Positions 15,888-25,898 of a stretch of DNA of 64,000 nt are shown piece after piece. Location: positions 62,001 through 126,000 of the forward strand of contig NZ_JAIXIG010000006.1 in assembly GCF_020297365.1 (NCBI RefSeq). Direction: 5' to 3'. The first letter of the stretch is position 1. Every line of letters starts with the position of its first letter. Below the pieces are notes generated by a model. It saw only the letters and a list, made by a program, of their open reading frames with translations. It searched no databases and was not told the DNA's origin. Source of the stretch: Curtobacterium oceanosedimentum (GTDB lineage: Bacteria > Actinomycetota > Actinomycetes > Actinomycetales > Microbacteriaceae). The position numbers and the translations under genes are program-made.

Positions 15888-16835
15888 CTACGCCGAGATC
15901 GTGTTGCGGTGGGTCTCCACCGCGACCAGCGTGCCGTCGGCGATGTGCATGACCGAGAAGTCGCCGACGGACAGCATCGCGGCGCGGCGCAGGTCGAACC
16001 GGGCGGAGTCGTCGGCCGTGGCGGTGACGATGCGCGCGATGATGTCGGGCAGGACCGGCCCGTGCGAGCAGAGCACCGCGGTCTTGCCCTTGTCGATGCG
16101 GCGGCGCACGGCACCCTTGACGTCGGCGGCACCGCGGTCGTGGGCGTCCTGGCTGATGTCGGGGGTGCTCGAGACGCCGAGCTTGGTGCGCGCGGAGAGC
16201 GGTTCGACGGTCGCCAGGCACCGAGCCGCCGTGCTGCTGACGATCTTCTTCGGGCCGTAGGCCGCGATGGGTGCCGCAACGGCCCGCGCCTGCGAGCGGC
16301 CGACGGGCAGCAGGGGCCGGGTGGCGTCGGGGCCGTCCCAGTCGGAACCGGGCACGGTCTTCGCGTGCCGCAGGGCGATCAGTGCGAACGTGCGGTGCTG
16401 CCCGGCTGCGGCGCGCTCGGCGAACCGCTCGAGGATCGCGACGTCGCGCTCGTACGTCAGGCGGTTGCGGGCGTCGTCGATGGTGACCCACTCGAGCGCC
16501 GCGACCTCGTGGTTCGGGGTGAAGGCGCCGGCGCGGGCGTACTCCTTGGCCGAGACCTTGGCCGCCCAGTAGTGCACGACCTTGTCGCGGCCGTTCGGCA
16601 GCACGTACTCGGCGGTGCCGAGCGGAGCGCCGAGGTGCACGCGGTACCCGGTCTCCTCGTCGATCTCGCGGACGGCGGTCGTCGGCACGGCCTCACCCGG
16701 GTCCACCTTGCCCTTCGGCAGGGAGACGTCCTTGTGGTGGTCGCGGTGGATGAGCAGCACCAGGGGCGTGCCGTCTTGCTCACGCCAGACGACCGCGCCC
16801 GCGGCGACGACGGGGCCCGTGGGACCGCCGCTCAC
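15888..16835 (-). CDS. mutT1: NUDIX hydrolase fused to a histidine phosphatase (MutT1-like)
   Basis: The 315-residue two-domain protein has an N-terminal NUDIX domain with the box [20 protein letters not shown] followed by TGY. A C-terminal SixA/phosphoglycerate-mutase-like domain has the phosphohistidine motif LRHAKTVPG and the second histidine in [10 protein letters not shown]. This architecture is that of mycobacterial MutT1, which cleans 8-oxo-dGTP and related nucleotides. The GTG start overlaps the ppk stop (GTGA), so the two are co-translated. ppk and mutT1 are also neighbours in mycobacteria. The precise substrate here is inferred from architecture. Confidence 0.87.
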   Translation of the reverse strand: MSGGPTGPVVAAGAVVWREQDGTPLVLLIHRDHHKDVSLPKGKVDPGEAVPTTAVREIDEETGYRVHLGAPLGTAEYVLPNGRDKVVHYWAAKVSAKEYARAGAFTPNHEVAALEWVTIDDARNRLTYERDVAILERFAERAAAGQHRTFALIALRHAKTVPGSDWDGPDATRPLLPVGRSQARAVAAPIAAYGPKKIVSSTAARCLATVEPLSARTKLGVSSTPDISQDAHDRGAADVKGAVRRRIDKGKTAVLCSHGPVLPDIIARIVTATADDSARFDLRRAAMLSVGDFSVMHIADGTLVAVETHRNTISA

Positions 16836-18997
16836 CGAGTGGAGCGCTTCCGGGCCGAGATCTTCCGCATGGTCACATTCTGCACGTCCTCGAGCGGGCG
16901 GCCCGCATCGTCGGTGGAGTGCCGCGTCCACTCGCCGTCGGACTCCAGGTGCCACGAGCTCGCGGTGTCGGCCATCGCGAGGTCGAACATCTCCTGCACC
17001 TCGGCGATGTGGTCGGGGGCGGTGAGGCGGACCAGTGCCTCGACGCGACGGTCGAGATTGCGGTGCATCATGTCGGCGCTGCCGATGAACACTGCCGGGT
17101 CGCCGTCGTTGTGGAACGCGAACGCCCGCGAGTGCTCCAGGTACCGGCCGACGATGCTGCGCACGCGGATGGTGTCGCTGACGCCTTCCATGCCGGGCTT
17201 GAGCGAGCAGATGCCGCGGACCCAGACGTCGATCGGCACCCCCGCCTGGCTGGCCAGGTAGAGCGCGTCGATGATCTGCTCGTCGACCATCGAGTTGACC
17301 TTGATCCGGATGCCGGACGGCTTGCCCGCTCGGGCGTTCGCCGCTTCGGTCTGGATGCGCTTGAGCAGGCCCTTGCGCAGGTGGAGCGGTGCGACGAGCA
17401 GCCGCTTGAACTTCTTCTCGATGGCGTAGCCGGACAGCTCGTTGAACAGGCGCGTGAGGTCCTTGCCCACGGTGTCGTCCGACGTGAACAGGCCCATGTC
17501 CTCGTAGATGCGCGAGGTCTTCGGGTTGTAGTTGCCCGTGCCGATGTGGCTGTAGTGCTTGAGCGTCCCGCCCTCCTGCCGGATGACGAGCACCAGCTTG
17601 GAGTGCGTCTTCAACCCGACCAGGCCGTAGACGACGTGCACGCCGGCCTTCTCGAGCTTGCGCGCCCACGTGATGTTGTTCTGCTCGTCGAAGCGGGCCT
17701 TGATCTCCACCAGGGCCAGGACCTGCTTGCCCGCCGCGGCGGCGTCGATGAGCGCCTCGACGATGGGGCTGTCGCCCGAGGTGCGGTACAGCGTCTGCTT
17801 GATCGCGAGCACGTTCGGGTCGGCCGCCGCCTGCTCGAGGAACGCCTGCACGCTCGTCGCGAAGGACTCGTACGGGTGGTGCACCAGGACGTCGCGGGCC
17901 TTGATCGCGCGGAACAGGTCGGGCTTCGTGTTCGGCTCGCCCGGCTGGAACTGCACCGGCGTCGTCGGCACGTGCTTCGGGTAGTGCAGGTCGGGCCGGT
18001 TGATCTTCGCGATCTCGAACAGGCCGCCGAGGTCGAGCGGCGACGGCAGCCGGAAGACCTCCTCCTCGGTGATGTCGAGCTCGCGGACGAGCAGGTCGAG
18101 GGTCACCGGGTCCATGTCCTCGGTGATCTCCAGGCGGATCGGCGGGCCGAACCGGCGACGCAGGAGTTCGCGCTCGAGGGCCTGGATGAGGTTCTCGGCC
18201 TCGTCCTCCTCGATCTCGACGTCCTCGTTGCGGGTCACGCGGAACACGTGGTGCTCGAGGACCTCCATGCCGGGGAACAGGTCGTCGAGGTGGTTCGCGA
18301 TGAGGTCTTCGAGGGGGATGAAGCGCATCCGGCCGGAGTTGTCGTCCGGCAGCTTGATGAAGCGCGAGAAGTTCTGCGGCACCTTGAGGCGCGCGAACTC
18401 CTGCCGCTGCGACTTCGGGTTGCGGACCCGCACCGCCAGGTTGAGCGAGAGTCCGGAGATGTACGGGAACGGGTGCGCCGGGTCGACGGCGAGGGGCATG
18501 AGCACCGGGAAGATCTGCTCGTTGAAGTACTCGCGCATCCGCAGGCGGTCGGCTTCGTCGAGGTCGGACCAGTGCTCGACGTGGATGCCCGCGGCGTCGA
18601 GGTCGGGCTTCAGGGACTCGATGAACGCCTGCGCGTGCCGGTCCTGCAGTTCGTGGGCCTTCTTCGCGATGTCGCGCAGCACGTCGCTGGGAGCGCGACC
18701 GACGTTGGTCGGCACGGCGATGCCGGTGTCGATGCGGCGCTTGAGGCCGGCGACGCGGACCATGAAGAACTCGTCGAGGTTTGACGCGAAGATCGCCAGG
18801 AAGTTCGCCCGCTCCAGCAGGGGCTGCGTGCGGTCCTCGCCCAGTTCGAGCACGCGCTGGTTGAACCGCAGCCAGCTGAGCTCGCGGTCGAAGTAGCGGT
18901 CCGTCGGCAGCGACTCGTGCTCGATCTCGACGACCTCGTCGAAGTCGTCGAGGTCGGGGGCGACGGATTCGCCGTCGAGCTGCGGTTCGGTGTCCAT
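16832..18997 (-). CDS. ppk: polyphosphate kinase
   Basis: The 721-residue PPK1-type enzyme reversibly polymerises the gamma-phosphate of ATP into polyphosphate. The N-terminal domain contains [20 protein letters not shown] and [20 protein letters not shown]. The catalytic part contains [15 protein letters not shown] and the autophosphorylated-histidine motif [20 protein letters not shown], with conserved [12 protein letters not shown] and the C-terminal PPK stretch [13 protein letters not shown]. The ATG at 18997 gives MDTEPQLDG and precedes a variable acidic leader; a longer frame to 19093 is possible but covers a PHO-box-like region. The length is typical. Confidence 0.95.
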   Translation of the reverse strand: MDTEPQLDGESVAPDLDDFDEVVEIEHESLPTDRYFDRELSWLRFNQRVLELGEDRTQPLLERANFLAIFASNLDEFFMVRVAGLKRRIDTGIAVPTNVGRAPSDVLRDIAKKAHELQDRHAQAFIESLKPDLDAAGIHVEHWSDLDEADRLRMREYFNEQIFPVLMPLAVDPAHPFPYISGLSLNLAVRVRNPKSQRQEFARLKVPQNFSRFIKLPDDNSGRMRFIPLEDLIANHLDDLFPGMEVLEHHVFRVTRNEDVEIEEDEAENLIQALERELLRRRFGPPIRLEITEDMDPVTLDLLVRELDITEEEVFRLPSPLDLGGLFEIAKINRPDLHYPKHVPTTPVQFQPGEPNTKPDLFRAIKARDVLVHHPYESFATSVQAFLEQAAADPNVLAIKQTLYRTSGDSPIVEALIDAAAAGKQVLALVEIKARFDEQNNITWARKLEKAGVHVVYGLVGLKTHSKLVLVIRQEGGTLKHYSHIGTGNYNPKTSRIYEDMGLFTSDDTVGKDLTRLFNELSGYAIEKKFKRLLVAPLHLRKGLLKRIQTEAANARAGKPSGIRIKVNSMVDEQIIDALYLASQAGVPIDVWVRGICSLKPGMEGVSDTIRVRSIVGRYLEHSRAFAFHNDGDPAVFIGSADMMHRNLDRRVEALVRLTAPDHIAEVQEMFDLAMADTASSWHLESDGEWTRHSTDDAGRPLEDVQNVTMRKISARKRSTR

Positions 18998-19050
18998 CCC
19001 CACATCCTGCCACCCGGCTCCCGCCGTCGGAGGGGCCCCGGTGGCCGCTG

Positions 19051-19083
19051 TGGAAACCCGTGGTGAACCGTCGGTGTGTGGAG
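19051..19083 (-). promoter_or_regulatory. PHO-box-like repeats upstream of ppk
   Basis: Plus-strand units TGGAAAC at 19051, GGTGAAC at 19062 and GGTGTGT at 19073 are spaced exactly 11 bases apart, 54 bases upstream of ppk. They read GTTCACC-like toward ppk. The match is weaker than at pstS (one perfect core, two partial). Confidence 0.5.
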
Positions 19084-19106
19084 GAAGCGTCACGATATGC
19101 GGACGG

Positions 19107-19135
19107 TGACATCTCCCGGGCTTCGTGGGTATGGT
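19107..19135 (+). promoter_or_regulatory. promoter of the WXG100-RHS genes
   Basis: TGACAT (19107-19112) and TATGGT (19130-19135) are separated by 17 bases, a good sigma-70-type match. They lie about 70 bases upstream of the WXG100-like start. Confidence 0.5.
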
Positions 19136-19203
19136 GGCCGTGTCAGAGCCTCCGGGGGGATTCCACTGCGCGGGGGTGCAGCTACGAATGAAAGAGGTTC
19201 ATC

Positions 19204-19485
19204 ATGTCGCGTGTCCTTTCGACCGAGCAGGCCAAGACCGCCATCCGTCAGGTCCAGTCGATCATCAACGGTGGCTTCACCGACCAGATCTCGCAGCTCG
19301 ACGCCCAGGGCCGGATCCTCTCCGACTCGAACGTCTGGGACGGCCCGCTCGCGGCGACCTTCCGCGGGTCCACCTGGCCGGAGACCAAGGCTGCGCTCGA
19401 CAAGGCGAAGACCGAGCTCGAGCAGCTCCGCACGCAGCTCGACAAGATCTCGCAGGACATCTTCACCGCAGGTGGCGGCGCGTAA
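19204..19485 (+). CDS. WXG100-like (ESX/type VII secretion) small protein
   Basis: The 93-residue helical-hairpin protein has a WxG turn at NVWDGPLAATF (around residue 45). One helix lies before it (EQAKTAIRQVQSIINGGF...QISQLD) and one after it (KAALDKAKTELEQLRTQLDKI), with no signal peptide. This is the pattern of WXG100 proteins, which are exported as dimers by type VII systems and often pair with a large toxin's N-terminus. The ATG has AAAGAGG upstream. The toxin-like RHS gene begins 107 bases downstream in the same direction, so they are probably co-transcribed and may form a secreted heterodimer. Confidence 0.75.
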   Translation: MSRVLSTEQAKTAIRQVQSIINGGFTDQISQLDAQGRILSDSNVWDGPLAATFRGSTWPETKAALDKAKTELEQLRTQLDKISQDIFTAGGGA

Positions 19486-19592
19486 GCACCAGCCTGTTCC
19501 CGCCCGGACCGCCGCGCTCGCGGCGGTCCGGGCGTTCGCGGTCGGTGGGGCCGCGTCACCAGCACGACCAGCACGATCTCGGGGGATGAACC

Positions 19593-22500
19593 ATGGTGGA
19601 CCTGCACGGCAATGAGCCGGTCGAGTTCGACAACGGCACGGCCGATGCGCTCAGCACGGCGCTGAACGGCGCGGCAGAGTCGATCGAGGGGCAGGCCGGT
19701 TCACGGCAGTCCTACGTCAACACCGCGTCGCAGGAGTTCCGCGGGCACTTCTCGGAGCTCTTCACGCAGAACGCCGGTGCCGCGAAGAGCGACGCCGAGG
19801 ACATCGCCACGAATCTCCGTACCGTCGCTGGCTGGGTCGACGAGATGAAGGCGGCCGCCGAGCGCGAGAACGCTCGTCGCAAGACGGCCCGCGACTGGTA
19901 CGCCGAGAACGGTGATCGGAACTTCTTCGAGTGGGTACACGACAAGGTCGCCGGGGCACCGGAGCCGCCCAAGGTCGAGCACGAAGACCCTCCGACCTTC
20001 GCGCCCGCGAGTGCCAAGTCGACCACACGCCAGACCCCGAACCCCGGCGCGGGTGGTGGCGGTGGCGGCGGGACCTCCTCAGCCAAGCCGGAGGACCTCC
20101 GGTCGTTCGCCACCGGGTCCGCCTCCCTCAACACAGCCCTCGTCGGCAAGCCCGCCGGCCTCCGCGGAAAGCTCGCCGACTTCGCGAGCAAGTGCTCGTG
20201 GGGAACGATCAACGCCGACGGCCTCGTGACGGCGTTCGACAAGTGGCTCGATGCCAACGACCAGGACGTCACGTGGGCGAACACCGTCGCCGACGCGTTC
20301 GCAGCTGCCGGGGGCGAGGGCGCCGTGTCCACGGTCTCGGACGCTGCACTCGCAGCCGCGCTCGCCGCGGCCGGCGTCTCGCAGACCCGCACCGACCTGC
20401 AGTTCGAACCGCCGACGGCCTACGGCGCCCAACCCACCACCGGCTTCTCGATGGACCCGGTGAACACCACGACGGGCAACTTCCTCGAGCCGGAGCTCGA
20501 CCTGGCGTTCACCGGTGCGTCTGCGGCGCTGCAGGTGACCCGCATGTACAACTCCCTCGACCAGCACGTCGGGCTCTTCGGACCGGGGTGGGCTTCGATC
20601 CTCGAGACCCGCCTGCTCCTCGACGACGAAGGTGCGTCGTTCGTCGGCGCCGACGGTCGCCAGGTCCGCTTCCCGCGCGACGGCGACGGCTGGGCCCGCG
20701 GCGTGGGCGAGAACCGCTGGCTCGCGGCCGAGGGCGACCGGCTCGTCGTCCGCGACAACCAGGGTGAGCGCATCGAGTTCTCGCCGTCCGGGCAGTGGCT
20801 CGGACAGCGCGGCGGCGCGGGCACCGCGGTCCGCGTCGAGCGGGACGCCGACGACGTCGTCGTCGGCCTGGTGCACGAGCGCGGTCGCTCGATCGACGTC
20901 GACCACGTCGACGGGCGGGTGGCGGTGCTCCGCGCCTCCGACGGCCGGCGGGTCGAGTACGGGTACGACGAGCGCGGTCGACTCGTCTCGGTGACCGACC
21001 CCGTCGGCACCCGGACCTACGGCTGGAATGACGACGATCTGATCACCACGGTCACGAGTGCGGCCGGTGTCGTCGAGGTCGACAACACCTACGACGACCA
21101 GCGTCGCGTGGTCGAGCAGATCAGCCCGCACGGCCGCACCGTACGCTTCGCCTACCTGCCCGGTCGGGTCACGGTGGTGTCCGACCACGACGGCTCGCGG
21201 TCGAACTCCTACATCGCCGATGCCAAGGGGCGTCTGGTCGGGGTCATCGACTCCGACGACCGACGCCAGTCGATGAGCTACGACCGGCACGGCAACCTGG
21301 TGTCGGCGACGGAGCGCGACGGCTCGGTGACCGTCCACGCGTACGACGACCGCGGCCGGAAGACCCGGACCGTCACACCGTCCGGCGGCGACCTGACCTA
21401 CGGGTACGACGACCAGGACCGCGTGACGACGGTCGTCACCGAGGCCGGTGCCGTCGTGAGCTACGAGTACTCAGGCGACGACCGCGACCCGTCGGTCATC
21501 GTCGACCCGGTCGGCGGCCGGACGGAGCTGACCTGGCAGGACGGCTCCCTCACCCACGTCGTCGACCCGACCGGCGTGGTCCTGACGCTTGCCTACGACG
21601 CGTTCGGTGAGCTCGTCTCGACCACCAACGCCGTCGGCGACACCGCTCGGGTCGAGCGCGACGCGGCCGGTCACCCGGTCGCCGCGATCAGCCCCTCCGG
21701 CGCACGGAGCGAGTACCGCTACGACGCCGCCGGGCTCCTCGTCGAACGACGCGACGCCGACGGAGCCGTCTGGCGCTTCGAGTACACCTCGGGTGCCCGC
21801 ATCGCCGCGATCACGGACCCGCTCGGAGCGCGCACGACGCTCGAGTACGCCCCGAACGGCGAACTCGCGCTCACGACCGATCCACTGGGTCGCCGCGTCT
21901 CACGAACCTTCGACGACCAGGGGAACCTGGCGGAGCTCGCGTTGCCGGGCGGCGCGGTCTGGACGTTCGCGCACGACGCCTTGTCGCGCCTCCAGGCCGT
22001 CACCGACCCCGCCGGCGCGACCTGGCGCCGCGAGTTCGACGTCGTCGGCGAGCTGACGGCGACCGTCGACCCGACGGGCGTCCGCCAGGAGTTCTCGGAC
22101 GATGTCGCGACCGGCGTCGCGACCCTGCGCGACGCCTTCGACACCGCGACCGTCCGGTTCGACGAGTACGGCCGACCCGTCGAGTCCACGTCTGACGAGA
22201 CCGGTTCCGAACTCATCACCTACGACGCCGCCGGTCGTCCCGTCGAACTCGTCGACGGTGAAGGTGGCCTGACCCGGCTCGAGCGCGACCTCGCCGGTCG
22301 CGTCGTCGCGTTGGTCACGCCCTCGGGCGCGCGCTCCACGTACGAGTACGACGCCTGCGGCCGTCCCGCCGCAGCCACCGACGCCGCGGGGGCGCGGACG
22401 ACGCTCACCTACGATGCGGACTCCCGTGTCGTGGCCCGGACACTGCCCACCGGCGAGGTCGAGGAGGTCACGTACGACGCCGTCGGACGCGTGGTCACGC

Positions 22501-24986
22501 AGACGACTCCGGGTTCCGGCACCGCGCGGTTCCGGTACGACCAGGCCGGGAGGCTCGTCTCCAGCCACGACGCACGCTTCGGCCGTCGTCGGTTCCGCTA
22601 CGACGCAGCGGGGCAGCTGATCGAGGTCGTCAACGGTCTCGACGGGGTCACCTCGTTCGAGTACGACGAGCGCGGGCGCCTGGTGACGATCACCGACCCC
22701 GCGGGCGGGGCCACCACTCGCGAGTACGACGACGCCGACCGCGTGGTCGCCGTCACCGACCCGCTCGGACGGACCACCACGGCGGCCTACGATCCCGCCG
22801 GGCGCCAGATCCGCCAGACGGATCCCGACGGCCGCACCACGGAGTGGACCTACGACGCGGCCGGCCGCCAGCGGGCCGTGCTCGTCGACGGTGCCGTGCA
22901 GTCGGAGATCACCCGCGACGCCGTCCACCGCACGGTCGTCGTGACCGACCACACCCGTGGTGCCGGTCGAACGATCGAGCACGAGCTGCAGCACGACCGC
23001 CGGGGCCTGCTCGTCCGTCGTGCCCGCGGCGGCCAGTCCGTCGCGTGGGAGTACGACGCCGACGGCAACCGCACTGCTCGAGTCGACCCGAACGGGACCC
23101 GCACGACCTACCGTCGCGACGCCGTCGGCCGGGTCGTCGGGGTGGACCGTGACGGCACCGCTGCCGGCACGTTCTCCTACGACGCCTCGGGCCGGATCGT
23201 CCAGGCAGCCACGGGCGACCTGGTGCAGTCGTGGTCGTACGAGGGTGGCGCCCTCGTGGCGCACACCTCGACCACGCTCGACGGTGCCACCAGCACGCGG
23301 ATCGGGCGCGATGCCGACGCGCGGATCACCGCCGTCGACAGACCGTCCGGAGCGGTGTCGTACGAGTACGACGCCGCCGGACAGCTCGTGCGCGCCGGTG
23401 ACTCGACGTGGGCCTACGACGACGGTGGCCGACTCGTCTCCGAGATCATCGGCGGCATCGAGATCCGACACGAGTACGACGCCGCGGGCCAGCTGCTCGC
23501 GACGACGACCGAAGCCGGCCGGACCGAGTACGTCCACGACGGTCTCGGCCGACGCATCCGGCGGACCGCCGCCGACGGTTCGACCACCGAGTACGCGTGG
23601 TCCGACCTGGGGTACCTCGCTGCCGTCGTCGACCGCGACGCCTCGTACGCCGAGACCGGTCGGCTCGACGTCTGGGTCGACGCGCTCGGAGAGCTCGCCG
23701 AGGTGGGCGGGGTCGCCGCGTGGTGGGACTCGGCCTCGGTCGTGCCGTCGCTCATCAGCATCGCCGACACGTCGGTGCTCGACCTGCCGGGGGGTGTCAC
23801 CGCGATCGGTGCTGCCGTGACGCAGCCCGCTTGGCGCAGCGCTCGCGCGACCGATGCTGCGGACCCGTGGGCTGCGCTCGCTGCCGTCACCGACGTCGGG
23901 CTGCCCGCGGGGGTGTCCCTGACCGGCTCGGGTGGGGTGTCCGTCGCGGGGCTGGAGTGGCTCGGGGCCCGTGTGTACGACCCCGCGGCGCGGGGCTTCC
24001 TGTCGGTCGACCCGCTCGCGCCGGTCCTGGGTGCTGCGTGGTCTGGGAACCCGTACTCGTACGCGGGCAACGATCCGTTGCAGGCCGTCGACCCGCTCGG
24101 GTTGCGGCCGGCGACGGACAAGGACTTGCAGGCGTACCGGGATGCGAACCAGGGTGCGATCGCTGCCGTCGGGAACTGGTGGAACGACAACTGGGAGTAC
24201 GTCGTCGCGGGGGCGGCGATCGTCGGCGGGATCGCACTCATGTGCACCGGGGTGGGCGGTCCTGCTGGAATCGCGCTCATGGCCGGGTCCGGGGCGTTGC
24301 TCAGCGGGGGTGTCTCAGTGGTGTCACAGAAAGCACAGACCGGAGAAGTGGATTGGGGCAGGGTCGGAGTTGACACGGCCGTGGGCGGCGTTCTCGGTGC
24401 CGCCGGTGGCGGAGCCATGATGTTTGGCAAGGCTGCGATGGCAGGCGCGCCGGCCGGCCAGGCGGCGCGAGCCGTTGCGGTCAACATGGGTGTCAACGGC
24501 GGGGTCGGTGCTGTGAGTGGTGGTGTGACCAACCTCCAGAAGAACGGCTGGCAGATCCGCAACGGTTGGGAGTTCGCGGGGGACGTCGTCGGAGGTGGGG
24601 TGTCTGGTGCTGCCGGAGGCATGGCAGGTCCGGCCGGGGGCACGATCGCCAAGGAACTCGGGCACTCGGCATCCGGAGCGCTCGCTCAGGGAACGTCTCT
24701 CGTGTTGAGCGGTGCATCGACGGCGGCTGGGACGGCAGTCGGTCAGGTGATCAGCGGGGACGGAGTCGATCTCGGCACGGTGGCGCAGAACGGAGCCACG
24801 GGTATGGCGGCCACTTATGTCAGCGGGAGGATCTTCCCGGGTCAGCACGGAGTGGATACCCTTGCGCAGATGCCCTACTTCCATCCTCGAACCCCGTCCG
24901 GCGCGTTCAACTTCCTTCAGAAGAACACGGGCACTTTGTGGGGATCGGCCGTTGGCGGTTCGATCGTGGGAGGTCTCTTCGGATGA
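19593..24986 (+). CDS. RHS/YD-repeat polymorphic toxin with ESX-like N-terminus
   Basis: The 1797-residue protein has several parts. Residues 1 to about 110 are helical and WXG/LXG-like (TADALSTALNGAAESIEG, FRGHFSELF), with no signal peptide. A glycine linker (GAGGGGGGG) follows. A DUF6531-type start is near residue 287 (MDPVNTTTGNFLEPELDLAF). Many YD repeats (YDxxGR) run from about 380 to 1390. An RHS core around 1455-1504 (ARVYDPAARGFLSVDPLAP, NPYSYAGNDPL) ends in DPLGL at 1500-1504, where RHS proteins cut off their toxic tip. Residues 1505-1797 are the variable tip: glycine- and alanine-rich, with hydrophobic stretches (YVVAGAAIVGGIALM) and an ending SAVGGSIVGGLFG. The tip matches no nuclease I recognise and may act on membranes or be a pretoxin region. 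Export by a type VII system is inferred. Confidence 0.85.
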   Translation: MVDLHGNEPVEFDNGTADALSTALNGAAESIEGQAGSRQSYVNTASQEFRGHFSELFTQNAGAAKSDAEDIATNLRTVAGWVDEMKAAAERENARRKTARDWYAENGDRNFFEWVHDKVAGAPEPPKVEHEDPPTFAPASAKSTTRQTPNPGAGGGGGGGTSSAKPEDLRSFATGSASLNTALVGKPAGLRGKLADFASKCSWGTINADGLVTAFDKWLDANDQDVTWANTVADAFAAAGGEGAVSTVSDAALAAALAAAGVSQTRTDLQFEPPTAYGAQPTTGFSMDPVNTTTGNFLEPELDLAFTGASAALQVTRMYNSLDQHVGLFGPGWASILETRLLLDDEGASFVGADGRQVRFPRDGDGWARGVGENRWLAAEGDRLVVRDNQGERIEFSPSGQWLGQRGGAGTAVRVERDADDVVVGLVHERGRSIDVDHVDGRVAVLRASDGRRVEYGYDERGRLVSVTDPVGTRTYGWNDDDLITTVTSAAGVVEVDNTYDDQRRVVEQISPHGRTVRFAYLPGRVTVVSDHDGSRSNSYIADAKGRLVGVIDSDDRRQSMSYDRHGNLVSATERDGSVTVHAYDDRGRKTRTVTPSGGDLTYGYDDQDRVTTVVTEAGAVVSYEYSGDDRDPSVIVDPVGGRTELTWQDGSLTHVVDPTGVVLTLAYDAFGELVSTTNAVGDTARVERDAAGHPVAAISPSGARSEYRYDAAGLLVERRDADGAVWRFEYTSGARIAAITDPLGARTTLEYAPNGELALTTDPLGRRVSRTFDDQGNLAELALPGGAVWTFAHDALSRLQAVTDPAGATWRREFDVVGELTATVDPTGVRQEFSDDVATGVATLRDAFDTATVRFDEYGRPVESTSDETGSELITYDAAGRPVELVDGEGGLTRLERDLAGRVVALVTPSGARSTYEYDACGRPAAATDAAGARTTLTYDADSRVVARTLPTGEVEEVTYDAVGRVVTQTTPGSGTARFRYDQAGRLVSSHDARFGRRRFRYDAAGQLIEVVNGLDGVTSFEYDERGRLVTITDPAGGATTREYDDADRVVAVTDPLGRTTTAAYDPAGRQIRQTDPDGRTTEWTYDAAGRQRAVLVDGAVQSEITRDAVHRTVVVTDHTRGAGRTIEHELQHDRRGLLVRRARGGQSVAWEYDADGNRTARVDPNGTRTTYRRDAVGRVVGVDRDGTAAGTFSYDASGRIVQAATGDLVQSWSYEGGALVAHTSTTLDGATSTRIGRDADARITAVDRPSGAVSYEYDAAGQLVRAGDSTWAYDDGGRLVSEIIGGIEIRHEYDAAGQLLATTTEAGRTEYVHDGLGRRIRRTAADGSTTEYAWSDLGYLAAVVDRDASYAETGRLDVWVDALGELAEVGGVAAWWDSASVVPSLISIADTSVLDLPGGVTAIGAAVTQPAWRSARATDAADPWAALAAVTDVGLPAGVSLTGSGGVSVAGLEWLGARVYDPAARGFLSVDPLAPVLGAAWSGNPYSYAGNDPLQAVDPLGLRPATDKDLQAYRDANQGAIAAVGNWWNDNWEYVVAGAAIVGGIALMCTGVGGPAGIALMAGSGALLSGGVSVVSQKAQTGEVDWGRVGVDTAVGGVLGAAGGGAMMFGKAAMAGAPAGQAARAVAVNMGVNGGVGAVSGGVTNLQKNGWQIRNGWEFAGDVVGGGVSGAAGGMAGPAGGTIAKELGHSASGALAQGTSLVLSGASTAAGTAVGQVISGDGVDLGTVAQNGATGMAATYVSGRIFPGQHGVDTLAQMPYFHPRTPSGAFNFLQKNTGTLWGSAVGGSIVGGLFG

Positions 24987-25375
24987 CGATCCGATCAGGC
25001 CATCGAATACGACCATGGATCATTGATGTCGTTGCAGCCGCCGCTTGCCTAGGAATCGCCTGGTGGCGCTTGCAGAGTAGTCCCGAAGACATCAACGTCT
25101 CCGCCGCGATCGTTGTCGGCGCCGTTGCGCTCGGCTACGGGGGCGTCGTCGGATGCTGGTCGAAGCTGAGCGACCGTCGTCCGGCGGTGCTGGCCGTGCT
25201 GATGGTGGTTGTCATCTTGGTCTTCATCGGCCTCGTCGGCGCTGCTCGGCCGATTGCGGGTCTTCAATGGTTGTGGCTTCTCACCACCTTTGCCGGTCTG
25301 ATCAGTGGCGCGGCGATCGGCGATCGCGTGAGCATGCGGCGGCGGGGAACGACGCAGCCGAGAACGGAACGATGA
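24983..25375 (+). CDS. membrane protein, candidate immunity protein for the RHS toxin
   Basis: The 130-residue protein starts MTIRSGHRIRPWIIDVVAAA and has four hydrophobic segments (IIDVVAAAACLGIAW, AAIVVGAVALGYGGVVG, AVLAVLMVVVILVFIGLVG, LWLLTTFAGLISGAAIG) with a basic tail. The ATG overlaps the stop of the RHS gene by four bases. Immunity genes of polymorphic toxins sit immediately after the toxin and are made in step with it. A membrane-embedded immunity protein also fits the hydrophobic toxin tip. No immunity family is recognised, so the role rests on position and topology. Confidence 0.6.
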   Translation: MTIRSGHRIRPWIIDVVAAAACLGIAWWRLQSSPEDINVSAAIVVGAVALGYGGVVGCWSKLSDRRPAVLAVLMVVVILVFIGLVGAARPIAGLQWLWLLTTFAGLISGAAIGDRVSMRRRGTTQPRTER

Positions 25376-25441
25376 TCGGTCCCGTGTGAATTGATGGGTA
25401 CAGACGACCGCTGTTCGGTCAACACTCGGCTGGGCCGCGGG

Positions 25442-25855
25442 TCATCGCGCACCGTCTCCCAACCAAGAACGCAGTCGATCGACATCGGCCGCCGTGAGCG
25501 TGCGCACAACTGCCTCGACTTTCGGCGTGATGACAAGAGCGACCGCGTCGCTCGGAACGTTTTGTCGTGCCGCATCGATAGGTGCGCCTGTCACCTGTTC
25601 TCCGCCGAAGAACAGGAAGGCGATCGGAGCCGAATCAGACTCGATCTGCTGCACCCGCCCGTTGACGAGGGCCGAGAGCTCTTCACCACGGAAGACGGCG
25701 ACGTTGCTGGCGATCTCCATCGTCACGACGATCTGGACGCGACGGGTCAAGCCGCGAGGCTCGGCGGAGGCCGTGATCCGAAGGCCACCGGAATGCCACG
25801 TCGAAGGTGACGGTACTTGGACCTCTCCCGTTCGGGAGGCACGTTTTCCCAACAT
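25442..25855 (-). CDS. hypothetical protein within the toxin/immunity region
   Basis: The 137-residue protein is encoded opposite to its neighbours. The C-terminal two-thirds look like a compact alpha/beta protein: VQIVVTMEIASNVAVFRGEE, FLFFGGEQVTGAPIDAARQ, ALVITPKVEAVVRTLTAADV. The N-terminal 40 residues are polar and less convincing, so translation may begin later. There is no signal peptide or membrane helix. The family is unknown. It lies convergent to the immunity candidate. Confidence 0.5.
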   Translation of the reverse strand: MLGKRASRTGEVQVPSPSTWHSGGLRITASAEPRGLTRRVQIVVTMEIASNVAVFRGEELSALVNGRVQQIESDSAPIAFLFFGGEQVTGAPIDAARQNVPSDAVALVITPKVEAVVRTLTAADVDRLRSWLGDGAR

Positions 25856-25898
25856 GCCGAAATGCTACTGAGGTTTGCTGTGGGCCAGCGGCCCGTAA

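Noticed and set aside
16919..18784. 621-codon plus-strand frame over ppk
   Set aside because: Mirror frame of the polyphosphate kinase; Val/Arg/Asp-rich nonsense without motifs.
20079..24652. Several 400-550-codon minus-strand frames under the RHS gene
   Set aside because: They arise from the repetitive YD-repeat codon pattern read in reverse; no start signals or domains.
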